Source: Leifsonia sp. Leaf264
GTDB lineage: Bacteria > Actinomycetota > Actinomycetes > Actinomycetales > Microbacteriaceae
Length of the DNA stretch: 64,000 nt
Assembly: GCF_001422325.1 (NCBI RefSeq)
Contig: NZ_LMMR01000007.1
Coordinates: 365,539 to 429,538 of the forward strand
Direction of reading: 5' to 3'
The notes beneath the pieces are model-generated. The model was given only the letters and a program-made list of their open reading frames with translations. It was not told where the DNA came from and did no database searches. Shown piece by piece: positions 1 through 7,980 of the stretch (positions are counted from its first letter, which is position 1; each line of letters opens with the position of its first letter). A program made the position numbers and the translations under genes.

Positions 1-726
1 GAACTTCTTGAAGAGGGTGGCGAGCTGGTCGATGAGCTTGGTGAGCTGCTTCGCAGACTCGAGGAGGCGGGTGACGGTCTTTCCGATGCGGGCGCTGAGG
101 GAGGCGACGCGGCTGCTGGCCTGAGAGATGATCAGCGGGGTTGCCGCGCCCAGGGTGAGGACGAGGGTGGCCGCGTAGGAGACGACGGAGCCGACGATCT
201 GGGCGATGGCGTCACGGGTGAGGTCGTGCACGATCTTGACGATGGTGGCGGCGATGTTCATCCCCACCCCGATGGCGTCGGCCCAACTGCCGGCGGCGCG
301 GAGGTGCTCAGCGGTCTCCTGCTGGAAGCGACGGTAGGCGTCGATCGCGTCGCCCTCCGAGGCGTCGAGGTCGCCGAGCACGCGTACGAGGTTGTCACCG
401 GATGCGGCCAGGGACGCTCCGATGTTGGCCCAGGTCGCGGCGAATCCTGCGACTTCTCCGGCGTCGCCGGTGAGGTCGTTCAGCCAGCCCTTGAGTGGCT
501 CGAGGTGTTCCATCAGCCAGCCGAGGCCGGCCGCGATGAGGGATCCGAGCGGGTCGATGGCGGCGGCGACGGTGTCGGCGATGGCGGAGAACGCGGCGAG
601 CCCTCCGGAGACCCAGTCGCCGGACTGGATGGCCTGCACCAGCGCTTCGCCGTCTTCGAGCAGGAACGTGCCCGAGAACGGGGTCGACATGTCGACCGGG
701 CCGGCGACGAGGGCGTTCGCAGCCAT
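1..726 (-). CDS. ESX-associated large helical protein, partial (N-terminal 242 residues)
   Basis: The frame is open from an ATG at 726 through the left edge of the window, so only the N-terminal 242 residues are visible. They are Ala/Leu/Gly-rich and almost wholly helical, with tryptophans spaced as in WXG/PPE-like secreted proteins (DWVSGG near 40, GWLMEHLEPLKGWLNDLTGD near 68-87) and a hydrophobic stretch around 175-205. There is no signal peptide. The start lies 2 nt after the stop of the EspC-like gene, and a YbaB/EbfC-like gene precedes that, so this is the third gene of an ESX-accessory operon. N-terminal regions of this kind often lead type VII-secreted effectors or polymorphic toxins with the variable domain at the C-terminus; that part is outside the window, so the effector role is inference. 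Confidence 0.6.
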   Translation of the reverse strand, partial: MAANALVAGPVDMSTPFSGTFLLEDGEALVQAIQSGDWVSGGLAAFSAIADTVAAAIDPLGSLIAAGLGWLMEHLEPLKGWLNDLTGDAGEVAGFAATWANIGASLAASGDNLVRVLGDLDASEGDAIDAYRRFQQETAEHLRAAGSWADAIGVGMNIAATIVKIVHDLTRDAIAQIVGSVVSYAATLVLTLGAATPLIISQASSRVASLSARIGKTVTRLLESAKQLTKLIDQLATLFKKF

Positions 727-728
727 CC

Positions 729-1055
729 TCAGCGAACCTGATCCACGGCGGACAGGAGGGGTTCGATCTCTTCGCGGATGTGGTTCTCGAGAGCCGTGAA
801 GTCGGCTCCGACACCGCGGATCTCGCGCGCGCTGCGCTCGACGAGAGCACCGGCCGATCCGATCATGCTGCCTGCGACCCCCGTGATCATGGAGGCCGGT
901 GCCACCAGGAAACCGCACATGAGTCCGAAGGCGCCCCCGCCCAGGTTCATGGAACCGGCGGCGTCCTTCGCGTTGCGCACGTCGGCGGCCACGCTGCCCA
1001 CCCTCGTGGCGTGCTGCTGGATGCGGTCGAAGTCGATAGAGATGCGCTCGCTCAT
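729..1055 (-). CDS. EspC-like ESX secretion-associated protein
   Basis: This 108-residue protein begins MSERISIDFDRIQQHATRVG and continues as two helices around a Gly/Ala-rich hydrophobic hairpin (about 37-70), ending in an acidic helix (ALENHIREEIEPLL). Size and pattern fit the EspC / WXG100-like family of small ESX substrates or co-secreted helical partners; no W-x-G turn is present. It overlaps the upstream YbaB-like gene by four bases (ATGA) and is followed after 2 nt by the large helical protein, so the three are translationally coupled. Likely a secreted partner or adaptor for the large downstream protein; the family call rests on sequence pattern only. Confidence 0.6.
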   Translation of the reverse strand: MSERISIDFDRIQQHATRVGSVAADVRNAKDAAGSMNLGGGAFGLMCGFLVAPASMITGVAGSMIGSAGALVERSAREIRGVGADFTALENHIREEIEPLLSAVDQVR

Positions 1056-1486
1056 CGGTACCCCAGCGTCGTGTCGTCGGTGGCCGGCGGCATCCGTTCC
1101 TCGACCTCTGCTCGCAGGTGCGCCGTCACCTCGGACTCCTCGCCGAACGCGTCGGCCGCGATGGCCACGGCCTGGTCGCCCGCCTGTCGTTGGGCGGATG
1201 CCGCAGCCTTCAGCACGGCCTGCGACAGCGCCTCCGACCTGAGGCTCCGTGCGGCGGCATCGAACACGATGTCGGTGAGCCTGCCCGTGGCGTCGACCTC
1301 GACGCTCACCTCCCCTCCCGGGGATGTGGCGCGCGCACGCAGAGCGTCGACATCACGGCGCACGCCTTCGGCTCGCTCGGCTCGTTCCGCCGCTTCGGCG
1401 ATCTGGGCGTTGACCCGCGCGATTGCCGCGTCGGGATCCCCCCAGATACTGCCCCCGCTGGCGCCGTCAGGATCGATGAACGTCAT
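1052..1486 (-). CDS. YbaB/EbfC-family protein (EspL-like)
   Basis: This 144-residue protein has an N-terminal coiled-coil helix rich in Ala/Glu/Arg (about 18-50, RVNAQIAEAAERAERAEGVR), a beta region with the YbaB-type pattern G-E-V-S-V-E-V-D-A-T-G-R-L-T-D-I-V-F (about 55-78), and a long C-terminal helix. This is the YbaB/EbfC fold. In mycobacterial ESX loci the YbaB-like EspL is a cytoplasmic stabiliser of secreted Esp proteins, and the coupled EspC-like and large helical genes here suggest a similar chaperone role (inference). A nucleoid-associated DNA-binding role, as for true EbfC, is less likely in this context. Confidence 0.7.
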   Translation of the reverse strand: MTFIDPDGASGGSIWGDPDAAIARVNAQIAEAAERAERAEGVRRDVDALRARATSPGGEVSVEVDATGRLTDIVFDAAARSLRSEALSQAVLKAAASAQRQAGDQAVAIAADAFGEESEVTAHLRAEVEERMPPATDDTTLGYR

Positions 1487-1524
1487 TCAGCGATGATAAC
1501 CACGGTGACGGCATCCGTCGCGGT

Positions 1525-1553
1525 TTTACTCTCCCCGTCCGGTCGCGTACACT
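1525..1553 (+). promoter_or_regulatory. Putative housekeeping promoter for the tRNA-Trp/secE/nusG unit
   Basis: A -35-like TTTACT (1525-1530) and a -10-like TACACT (1548-1553) are separated by 17 bp, about 100 bp upstream of tRNA-Trp. Direction and spacing suit a vegetative sigma-factor promoter for the tRNA and probably secE-nusG. It is a pattern match only. Confidence 0.4.
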
Positions 1554-1652
1554 TGTCCGTGTTGTGAATTCAGCAAGATTCTCTGCGCCCTTTTTCGGGG
1601 TCGTTCGGGATTCGAGCGGGGCTCGCGATCTACGGCGTCCGACGGATGCCAT

Positions 1653-1725
1653 AGGGCGGTGGCTCAATTGGTAGAGCAGCGGTCTCCAAAACCGCAGGTT
1701 GCAGGTTCAAGTCCTGTCCGCCCTG
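1653..1725 (+). tRNA. tRNA-Trp (CCA anticodon)
   Basis: A complete 73-nt cloverleaf can be drawn. Acceptor stem AGGGCGG (1653-1659) pairs with CCGCCCT (1718-1724) with discriminator G1725. The D arm contains GCTC...GAGC, the anticodon stem is GCGGT (1679-1683) with ACCGC (1691-1695), and the loop CTCCAAA places CCA at 1686-1688. The T arm carries GGTTCAAGTCC. The 3' CCA is not encoded. Location just upstream of secE is the usual actinobacterial arrangement. Confidence 0.97.
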
Positions 1726-1768
1726 CAAGTCGGTGCTGACGTACCGGCCCACGAAAGGTGTAACTGAG

Positions 1769-2041
1769 GTGGCCCGAAAAGTTATCGACGAGCCGAGCGA
1801 AGATGTCGTCGCCAACGCCAAGCGCGACCGCGATTCCAAGCGCGGTCCGTTCGCCCGCATGGCGCTGTTCGTCCGCCAGGTCATCGGGGAACTGAAGAAG
1901 GTCGTCACCCCGACCCGCAAGGAACTGTTCAGCTACACGGGTGTCGTGCTGGTCTTCGTGGTCATCATGATGGCGCTCGTCTTCGCACTGGACTGGGTGT
2001 TCGCACTCGTGGTCGCCTACGTGTTCGGAACCCCTCAGTAA
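1769..2041 (+). CDS. secE: Preprotein translocase subunit SecE
   Basis: This 90-residue single-spanning subunit of the SecYEG channel stabilises SecY in the membrane. A charged N-terminus (about 1-40) leads to the conserved amphipathic segment FVRQVIGELKKVVTPTRKEL and one transmembrane helix (about 60-85), the minimal SecE architecture typical of Gram-positives. I chose GTG at 1769 because AAAGG lies 11 nt upstream; the frame is open further upstream to 1733 but with no better ribosome site. It is followed by nusG after 88 nt, the conserved secE-nusG order. Confidence 0.95.
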   Translation: MARKVIDEPSEDVVANAKRDRDSKRGPFARMALFVRQVIGELKKVVTPTRKELFSYTGVVLVFVVIMMALVFALDWVFALVVAYVFGTPQ

Positions 2042-2129
2042 CGAGCAGAAGAGTACGACGCAGCTGCCGCCGAGGCGGCACGGGTGGGTATCGCACGGAT
2101 GCCCGCACACAACGTAAGGATTGAGACAA

Positions 2130-3119
2130 GTGGCTAAGACTGAGCACGACGACGTCGACTGGGCAACGGCTGCAGAGCAGTCGTCCGAGGACGACGAGGC
2201 GCAGGAGGGCAACACCCTCGCGCACGACGAGGACTCCGTGGAGGCCGCAGAGCACACCGCCATCCACATCGAGGACGACGCCGACAGCGTCGAGATCGAC
2301 CTGGATGCCGCGCTCGACGCCATCGCCGACAGCAACGACCCCGAGGCTGACGCCGTCGTCGACGACGCCCTCGAGATCGACTCCGCCGACGAGGCCGAGG
2401 CCGCCCTGGAGGCGACCGAGGATGCCGCCGAGGTCTTCGCCGAGGAGGACGCCGCCGAGGCCGAGGCCGAGGCCGAGTCCGAGTCCGAGCCGACCGACGT
2501 CGACCCGTACGAGGAATTCCGCCAGGAGCTGCGCTTCCAGCCCGGCAAGTGGTACGTCATCCACTCCTACGCCGGCTTCGAGCGCCGCGTGAAGCAGAAC
2601 ATCGAGAACCGTCGCCAGTCGATGGCCATGGAGGACTACGTCTTCCAGGTCGAGGTTCCGATGGAGGACGTCGTCGAGATCAAGAACGGCCAGCGCAAGA
2701 TGGTCACCCGCGTGCGCATCCCCGGCTACGTGCTCGTGCGCATGGACCTCAACGAGGACAGCTGGTCCGTCGTGCGTCACACGCCCGGCGTCACCGGCTT
2801 CGTCGGCAACTCGCACAACCCGACGCCGCTCCGCTTCGAGGAGGCCTTCGGCATGCTGAAGAGCCTCGTCCAGATCGTCGAGGCCCCTGCGGCCAAGGGC
2901 GGCTCGTCGCGCGGCGGTGCGACCCAGGCTCGCGTCATCGCGGCCGAGGTCGACTTCGAGATCGGCGAGACCATCACGATCAAGGAAGGCTCGTTCGCGG
3001 GCCTCCCCGGTTCGATCAGCGAGATCAAGCCCGAGAGCGGAAAGCTCACCGTGCTCGTCTCCCTGTTCGAGCGCGAGACCCCGGTCGAGCTCAGCTTCGA
3101 TCAGGTCACCAAGCTCTAG
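2130..3119 (+). CDS. nusG: Transcription termination/antitermination protein NusG with long acidic N-terminal extension
   Basis: NusG couples RNA polymerase to Rho and to the ribosome. The NGN domain starts near residue 137 (KWYVIHSYAGFERRVKQNIE), with R-V-R-I-P-G-Y-V-L-V-R-M-D in its core, and the KOW domain covers about 276-329 (IGETITIKEGSFAGLPGSIS). A Gly/Ala-rich linker (about 255-268) joins them. The first ~130 residues are an Asp/Glu/Ala-rich extension ending in AEAEAESESEP, so the protein is 329 residues against about 180 for E. coli NusG; actinobacterial NusG proteins commonly carry such extensions. GTG at 2130 was preferred to TTG at 2121 because AAGGA (2116-2120) is at the right distance. 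Confidence 0.96.
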   Translation: MAKTEHDDVDWATAAEQSSEDDEAQEGNTLAHDEDSVEAAEHTAIHIEDDADSVEIDLDAALDAIADSNDPEADAVVDDALEIDSADEAEAALEATEDAAEVFAEEDAAEAEAEAESESEPTDVDPYEEFRQELRFQPGKWYVIHSYAGFERRVKQNIENRRQSMAMEDYVFQVEVPMEDVVEIKNGQRKMVTRVRIPGYVLVRMDLNEDSWSVVRHTPGVTGFVGNSHNPTPLRFEEAFGMLKSLVQIVEAPAAKGGSSRGGATQARVIAAEVDFEIGETITIKEGSFAGLPGSISEIKPESGKLTVLVSLFERETPVELSFDQVTKL

Positions 3120-3248
3120 GCAATTTCGCAGGGCGATCTCGATAGAATCGAAGGTCGCGTTCGCGCAGACAGATCACCGCCGTCCAGATCGGGCGCGCGG
3201 GAGAGTGCTCCGGCATGCGGAGTATTCGTTCAAGAAAGAGAGAAAACA

Positions 3249-3677
3249 ATGGCACCGAAGAAGAAGGTCACTGGTCTGATCAAGCTTCAGATCAAGGCCG
3301 GCGCAGCCAACCCGGCCCCGCCCATCGGCCCGGCTCTGGGTCAGCACGGCGTGAACATCATGGAGTTCTGCAAGGCTTACAACGCGGCGACCGAGTCGCA
3401 GCGCGGCAATGTCGTCCCCGTCGAGATCACCGTCTACGAGGACCGCTCGTTCACGTTCATCCTGAAGACCCCGCCCGCCGCTGAGCTCATCAAGAAGGCC
3501 GCCGGCGTCGCCAAGGGTTCCGGAACCCCGCACACCGTCAAGGTCGCGAAGCTCTCGCAGGCCCAGGTGCGCGAGATCGCCGAGGCCAAGATGGTCGACC
3601 TGAACGCCAACGACCTCGACGCTGCGTCGAAGATCATCGCCGGCACCGCTCGCTCGATGGGCATCACGGTCGAGTAA
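3249..3677 (+). CDS. rplK: 50S ribosomal protein L11
   Basis: L11 binds the GTPase-associated region of 23S rRNA and is the target region of thiostrepton. The 142-residue protein shows the family N-terminus ([21 protein letters not shown], with the proline-rich hinge [19 protein letters not shown]) and the C-terminal RNA-binding domain ([30 protein letters not shown]). Length is standard. The start ATG is preceded by a purine-rich AAGAAAGAGAGAAAA. It is 73 nt upstream of rplA and 129 nt downstream of nusG, the universal gene order. Confidence 0.98.
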   Translation: MAPKKKVTGLIKLQIKAGAANPAPPIGPALGQHGVNIMEFCKAYNAATESQRGNVVPVEITVYEDRSFTFILKTPPAAELIKKAAGVAKGSGTPHTVKVAKLSQAQVREIAEAKMVDLNANDLDAASKIIAGTARSMGITVE

Positions 3678-3750
3678 TCGACCTCCACAAGACATTTCGT
3701 GGCAGCGCCCGCCAGGCGCAGACGACCACACTCTCTCAAGGAGAAACAAC

Positions 3751-4440
3751 ATGGCACAGAAGTCAAAGGCCTACCGCGCCGCGGCCGAGAAGATCGAAGA
3801 CGGCAAGTTCTACACCCCCACCGAGGCAGTGACGCTCGCTCGCGAGACCGGCTCCGCCAAGTTCAACTCGACCGTCGAGGTCGCGCTGAAGCTCGGTGTC
3901 GACCCGCGCAAGGCCGACCAGATGGTGCGCGGCACCGTCATCCTCCCGCACGGAACCGGCAAGACCGCCCGCGTCATCGTGTTCGCGACCGGTCCCGCCG
4001 CTGAGGCTGCCATCGCAGCCGGCGCTGACGAGGTCGGCGGCGCCGAGCTCATCCAGAAGGTCGCCGACGGCTACACCTCCTTCGACTCGGCGGTCTCGAC
4101 CCCCGAGCTCATGGGCCAGGTCGGCCGTCTCGGAAAGGTGCTCGGCCCCCGCGGCCTCATGCCCAACCCGAAGACCGGAACCGTGACGCCGGACGTGGCC
4201 AAGGCCGTCTCCGACATCAAGGGCGGAAAGATCGAGTTCCGCGTCGACAAGCACGCCAACGTGCACTTCGTCGTGGGCAAGGCCGGCTTCACCGCCGAGC
4301 AGCTCGACGAGAACATCAAGACCGCTCTCGAGGAGATCGTCCGCCTCAAGCCGTCGAGCGCCAAGGGCCGCTACATCCAGAAGGGCGCCGTGTCGACCAC
4401 GTTCGGCCCCGGCATCCCGCTGGACATCAACGCTCTGTAA
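3751..4440 (+). CDS. rplA: 50S ribosomal protein L1
   Basis: L1 forms the mobile stalk at the ribosomal E site and in many bacteria represses its own L11-L1 operon. The 229-residue length is standard and the family signature around the hinge is clear ([20 protein letters not shown], about 123-142). The start is preceded by CAAGGAGAAACAAC, a strong ribosome site. A perfect intrinsic terminator follows 22 nt after the stop, so the L11-L1 unit ends here; L10 and L12 genes are not adjacent. Confidence 0.98.
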   Translation: MAQKSKAYRAAAEKIEDGKFYTPTEAVTLARETGSAKFNSTVEVALKLGVDPRKADQMVRGTVILPHGTGKTARVIVFATGPAAEAAIAAGADEVGGAELIQKVADGYTSFDSAVSTPELMGQVGRLGKVLGPRGLMPNPKTGTVTPDVAKAVSDIKGGKIEFRVDKHANVHFVVGKAGFTAEQLDENIKTALEEIVRLKPSSAKGRYIQKGAVSTTFGPGIPLDINAL

Positions 4441-4462
4441 GCATTCGCTGCTCGCAGCACAG

Positions 4463-4494
4463 AAGGGCCCGCCGGTTTCGGCGGGCCCTTTCTG
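4463..4494 (+). terminator. Rho-independent terminator of rplK-rplA
   Basis: A perfect 12-bp stem (AAGGGCCCGCCG, 4463-4474, with CGGCGGGCCCTT, 4479-4490) closes a GTTT loop and runs into a short T-rich tail (TTTCT). It is 22 nt beyond the rplA stop. Confidence 0.92.
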
Positions 4495-4555
4495 CTTCCC
4501 TCCCGGATGCGGATCGGACTGTCGTACCCCACCGCTGCGCTGGCAGTATGGCCGC

Positions 4556-4909
4556 ATGGGCGAGCTCGACGACTACCTGGCCACACTCGACGGGGCGGAT
4601 CGCGACGTGCTGAGCGGCATCCGTGATCGCACCATCGAGATCGTCCCGGATGCCGAACAGGGCATGAGCTACGGCATGGCGGCGCTGCGCTACCGCGGGC
4701 GTCCGCTGATCAGCGTGCGCGCGACGGCGAAGCACCTGTCGGTCTTCCCGTTCAGCCCTGAGGTCGTCGATTCCGTCGCCGGCGCCCTCGCCGGGTACTC
4801 CCTGTCGAAGGGCACGATCCGCTTCAGCGCAGAGAAGCCGCTGCCGGACGACGTGGTGACGCGCATCGTCGTCGCCCGCCGCGATGAGATCGACGCTGCA
4901 TTGGGCTGA
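4556..4909 (+). CDS. DUF1801 / YdhG-like protein
   Basis: This 117-residue protein matches the DUF1801 (YdhG-like, frataxin-related fold) family: an N-terminal helix pair (LDDYLATLDGADRDVLSGIR), the motif EQGMSYGMAALRYRGRPLISV at about 35-55, HLSVFPFSP at about 61-69, and GTIRFSAEKPLP near 84. Proteins of this fold are small soluble cytoplasmic proteins, some called iron chaperones; no biochemical role can be assigned here. No convincing ribosome site precedes the ATG, so a leaderless message is possible. Confidence 0.75.
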   Translation: MGELDDYLATLDGADRDVLSGIRDRTIEIVPDAEQGMSYGMAALRYRGRPLISVRATAKHLSVFPFSPEVVDSVAGALAGYSLSKGTIRFSAEKPLPDDVVTRIVVARRDEIDAALG

Positions 4910-5068
4910 GACCGCTGGTCTCTGAGCCCCCTGGAGGAGCGGGCACGACGTCCCGTTCGACGTGGTCGAAGCGGTTCTCGTGCCCCTGTCAATCCCCTGC
5001 GGGCTGATGCCTCGACTGGGTAGCGTCGATGGTGAGAGACGGCATCCGTCTCACGAGAGGAGGTCGAC

Positions 5069-5278
5069 ATGAGCGACCCCACGACAGCGGACGAGCCCGA
5101 CGTGCTCGAGCAGCCCGACGAGACCGTGAACGCCGACGGGACGGCACAGCCCGGCAGGTCCGAGAAGGAACCCGTCGAGGCCGACTGGCGCCAGACCGAG
5201 CCCGATGACACCCTCGGGCTCACGGCCAAGGACGGCGACCCGATGGACGAGACCACCCCGGTCGACAACCTCGAATAG
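5069..5278 (+). CDS. Small acidic hypothetical protein
   Basis: A 69-residue, strongly acidic protein, rich in Asp, Glu, Pro and Thr, with no Cys, no transmembrane segment and no recognisable fold; probably disordered. The call rests on the excellent ribosome site AGAGGAGG 7 nt before the ATG and on the coding-like third-position GC pattern. It is followed by a perfect hairpin at 5344-5375. I do not recognise it. Proteins of this look are common as single genes in Microbacteriaceae-type genomes, but function is unknown. Confidence 0.65.
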   Translation: MSDPTTADEPDVLEQPDETVNADGTAQPGRSEKEPVEADWRQTEPDDTLGLTAKDGDPMDETTPVDNLE

Positions 5279-5343
5279 ACGTCCGGACGGTCCGCCATCC
5301 CGTCGGTCCGTCCGGTCGCTGGAGCGCCCGAGCACTCCGGCAT

Positions 5344-5375
5344 GATGCCCCCGACAGTTCAGGGTCGGGGGCATC
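5344..5375. terminator. Bidirectional terminator hairpin between convergent genes
   Basis: A perfect 12-bp stem GATGCCCCCGAC (5344-5355) / GTCGGGGGCATC (5364-5375) with an 8-nt loop lies between the plus-strand acidic gene and the minus-strand permease gene. There is no strong T-run on either side, but the position suits shared termination. Confidence 0.65.
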
Positions 5376-5398
5376 ACCTTGTCTGGATCGGGCTGACC

Positions 5399-6904
5399 TC
5401 AGCGCACTGCGGTGCCGTGCGCCCGCAGCTTCTCCGCCACCACGATCGCATCGCCGGCTGGAGCCGTCGACTTGCGGTCGGGGCGGGCGATGAACAGGTA
5501 GAGCAGGCCGGTGATCAGCACCACGCCCAGGCCGATGAGCACGACGTAGTCGGTGAAGAAGTCCCCGGAGGTTCCCGGGATGGCCAGCAGGACCATGGCG
5601 AAGATGCCGTAGGCCAGCGCCACGATGTTCACCACGAAGCCGAACCCGCCGAGGGAGAACGGACCGGCCGGCCTCCAGCCCTTGAACCGCTGCCTGAGGG
5701 CGGCGAGCACGACCATCTGGAACGCGACGTAGATGCCGAGCACGGCGAACGACGTGACCGGGACGAGCAGGTCGGCGTTGATCCACACCAGCACCGCGAT
5801 GAGAGCCGGGATGGTGCAGGCGACGATGAGCGCGTTCGTGGGCACCTTGGCACCGGCCGAGACCTTCGAGAGCCAGGCGTGCCCGGGGATCATGCCGTCG
5901 CGGGCGAAGGAGAACAGCAACCGGCTGGCCGCCGCCTGCAGGCTGAGCACGCAGGACAGGAACGCGGTGATGGCGATCACGAGGAAGATCTTCGCTCCCA
6001 CGACGCCGAGGGAGGCCTCGAGGATGCCGGGGATGGGGTCGGCATCCTCTCCGGAGACGATCGATGCCAGGTCGGGTGCCGCGAGAACGTAGCCGCCGAA
6101 GGCGAACAGCGCCGAGACCCCGCCGACCAGGATGGTCATGATCATCGCCACCGGGATGCGCTTGGCCGGGTTCTCGACCTCCTCGGCCACGTCGCCGCAG
6201 GCCTCGAAGCCGTAGAACAGGAACAGGCCGGCGAGGGCGGCACCGAGGAACGCCGCTCCGTAGCTGCCGTCTCCCTCGACCCCCATGGTGTCGAAGAACA
6301 CTCCGAAGTCCTGGTGGCGCTGGAAGATGAGCAGGTAGAGGCCGACGCCGATCACGCCGATGAGCTCGGCGGCGAGGCCGATGCGTGCGACGCGGGCGAG
6401 GGACTTGGTGCCCGTGAAGTTGATCGCGAGAGCCACGATGAGGAACGCGAGGGTGATCAGCAGGGTCGAGGTCGGGTTCGACTCGATGCCGAACAGGCTG
6501 GCCGCGAACCCGGAGCCGAACTCAGCGACCGCGGTGATCGTCACGATCATCGCCCAGATGTAGACCCACGCCGCCATCCAGGCGTAGCGCCGGCCCCAGA
6601 GCCTGCGCGTCCACGGGTAGATGCCGCCGTGGATGGGGTACTGCGAAACCACCTCGCCGAACACCAGCGACACGAGCAGCTGGCCCGTTCCCACGATGAT
6701 GATCCACCAGATGGACGGCGGACCGCCGACGCTCAGTGCCAGCGCGAACAGCGAGTAGACGCCGACCAGGGGCGAGAGGTACGTGAAGCCGAGGGCGAAG
6801 TTCGCCCACAGTGACATCGACCGGTTGAAGGAGTCCTCGTAGCCGAGCACGTTGAGGTGCTCCTGGTCGGTGATCGCCTCGCGCGGTTGCGGTTCTACTG
6901 ACAT
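5399..6904 (-). CDS. APC-family amino acid permease (GABA permease-like)
   Basis: A 501-residue integral membrane transporter with about 12 hydrophobic helices. The APC-superfamily N-terminus is clear: FNRSMSLWANFALGFTYLSP, then FGEVVSQYPIHGGIYPWTRR (helix 2-3 region), and later LFLFYGFEACGDVAEEVENP, the helix 6 signature. This pattern is closest to the BAT1/GabP-type permeases that import GABA and similar amino acids by proton symport. ATG at 6904 has GAAAGG 6 nt upstream and was chosen over the longer frame from 6952. An inverted repeat that may be an operator lies upstream at 6990-7025. Proximity to the semialdehyde dehydrogenase and glutaryl-CoA genes suggests a 4- or 5-carbon amino acid substrate (inference). 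Confidence 0.85.
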   Translation of the reverse strand: MSVEPQPREAITDQEHLNVLGYEDSFNRSMSLWANFALGFTYLSPLVGVYSLFALALSVGGPPSIWWIIIVGTGQLLVSLVFGEVVSQYPIHGGIYPWTRRLWGRRYAWMAAWVYIWAMIVTITAVAEFGSGFAASLFGIESNPTSTLLITLAFLIVALAINFTGTKSLARVARIGLAAELIGVIGVGLYLLIFQRHQDFGVFFDTMGVEGDGSYGAAFLGAALAGLFLFYGFEACGDVAEEVENPAKRIPVAMIMTILVGGVSALFAFGGYVLAAPDLASIVSGEDADPIPGILEASLGVVGAKIFLVIAITAFLSCVLSLQAAASRLLFSFARDGMIPGHAWLSKVSAGAKVPTNALIVACTIPALIAVLVWINADLLVPVTSFAVLGIYVAFQMVVLAALRQRFKGWRPAGPFSLGGFGFVVNIVALAYGIFAMVLLAIPGTSGDFFTDYVVLIGLGVVLITGLLYLFIARPDRKSTAPAGDAIVVAEKLRAHGTAVR

Positions 6905-6989
6905 CGTGACCTTTCGGTGAAAGCCGAGAGGAGCCGCGGATGCCACCGGCATCCGTCACCACCTCACTGTGTGTGCCGCAACGATAGCG

Positions 6990-7025
6990 AATCATCCGGT
7001 CGCAAAGCTATAGCGCCGGATGATT
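6990..7025. promoter_or_regulatory. Inverted-repeat operator candidate upstream of the permease gene
   Basis: AATCATCCGG (6990-6999) and its exact complement CCGGATGATT (7016-7025) flank a 16-bp spacer. The arms lie about 90-120 bp upstream of the permease start codon. Related half-sites occur near 11050-11069 and 12623-12644, flanking the FadR-type regulator locus, so this may be one of its operators. Confidence 0.45.
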
Positions 7026-7095
7026 GATTCGCGCAACCGGCCGTCATGAGATTCGCGCAGGAGGGAATGCCCGTGCTGGACTGGAGGTTTCCTTC

Positions 7096-7118
7096 GGGGG
7101 CGCGGTACTCGCGCCCCC
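7096..7118. promoter_or_regulatory. GC-rich hairpin in the leader of the amino-acid ABC transporter operon
   Basis: GGGGGCGCG (7096-7104) and CGCGCCCCC (7110-7118) form a perfect 9-bp stem with a 5-nt loop, ending 27 nt before the ATG at 7146. No T-run follows, so it is not an ordinary terminator. It could be an operator or a leader structure affecting translation, since the gene has no good ribosome site. Confidence 0.35.
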
Positions 7119-7145
7119 AGCTCCACAGATCGGAATGCTCCTCTC

Positions 7146-7946
7146 ATGCGTCGCACCCCCCTCGCCGTTCTCGCCGCCGCCGCGGCCGTCGCCCTCGCCC
7201 TCACCGGATGCGCCTCCGGGTCCTCCGACGGGTCGGATGCCGGCAACGAGTACGGCCTGGCCAAGGCCGGGGTGCTGACGGTGGCGACCGAGGGAACCTA
7301 CCGCCCGTTCAGCTTCCACGAGGACGGCACCGGCGACCTGACCGGCTACGACGTCGACATCATCAACGCCGTCGCGAAGAAGCTCGACCTGAAGGTCGAC
7401 TTCCAGGAGACCCAGTGGGACGCCATCTTCGCCGGCCTCGACTCCGGTCGCACCGACGTCATCGCCAACCAGGTGTCGATCAACCCGGAGCGTGAGGAGA
7501 AGTACCTCTTCAGCACGCCGTACACCTCATCGCCCGGCGTACTCGTGGTCAAGGACAGCACGAAGGACATCAACGACTTCGCCGACCTCGACGGCAAGAA
7601 GTCGGCCCAGTCGCTCACCAGCAACTGGTACGCCATCGCCGAGCAGAACGGCGCCGACGTCGAGGCCGTCGAAGGCTGGGCCCAGGCCGTCGCGCTGCTG
7701 GAGCAGGGTCGCGTCGACGCCACCATCAACGACAAGCTCACGTACCTCGACTACGTGAACACCAAGGGCGACAGCGGCATCCGTGTCGCAGCCGAGACCG
7801 ACGACCCGTCGCTGAGCGCCTTCGCCTTCGCGAAGGACAAGACCGCCCTGGTGAAGGCCGTCGACGGCGCCCTCGACGAGCTCACCGCCGACGGCACCAT
7901 CGCGAAGATCGGCGAGAAGTACTTCGGCGCCGACGTCTCGAAGTAG
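7146..7946 (+). CDS. Polar amino-acid ABC transporter substrate-binding lipoprotein
   Basis: A 266-residue periplasmic-type binding protein of family 3. The lipoprotein signal ends in the lipobox LTGC, with Cys22 as the lipidated residue. The mature part starts with the family pattern GVLTVATEGTYRPFSFHEDG and G-Y-D-V-D-I-I-N-A-V-A, typical of cystine/glutamine-type binding proteins, and contains WDAIFAGLDSGRTDVIANQ. It is followed by the permease (34-nt gap) and ATPase genes, giving a complete importer. The substrate is probably a polar or sulfur amino acid (TcyA-like pattern), but this cannot be fixed from sequence alone. Confidence 0.92.
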   Translation: MRRTPLAVLAAAAAVALALTGCASGSSDGSDAGNEYGLAKAGVLTVATEGTYRPFSFHEDGTGDLTGYDVDIINAVAKKLDLKVDFQETQWDAIFAGLDSGRTDVIANQVSINPEREEKYLFSTPYTSSPGVLVVKDSTKDINDFADLDGKKSAQSLTSNWYAIAEQNGADVEAVEGWAQAVALLEQGRVDATINDKLTYLDYVNTKGDSGIRVAAETDDPSLSAFAFAKDKTALVKAVDGALDELTADGTIAKIGEKYFGADVSK

Positions 7947-7980
7947 TGGTGGCGGAGTCGCCACGCTGTAGCCTGCGCTG

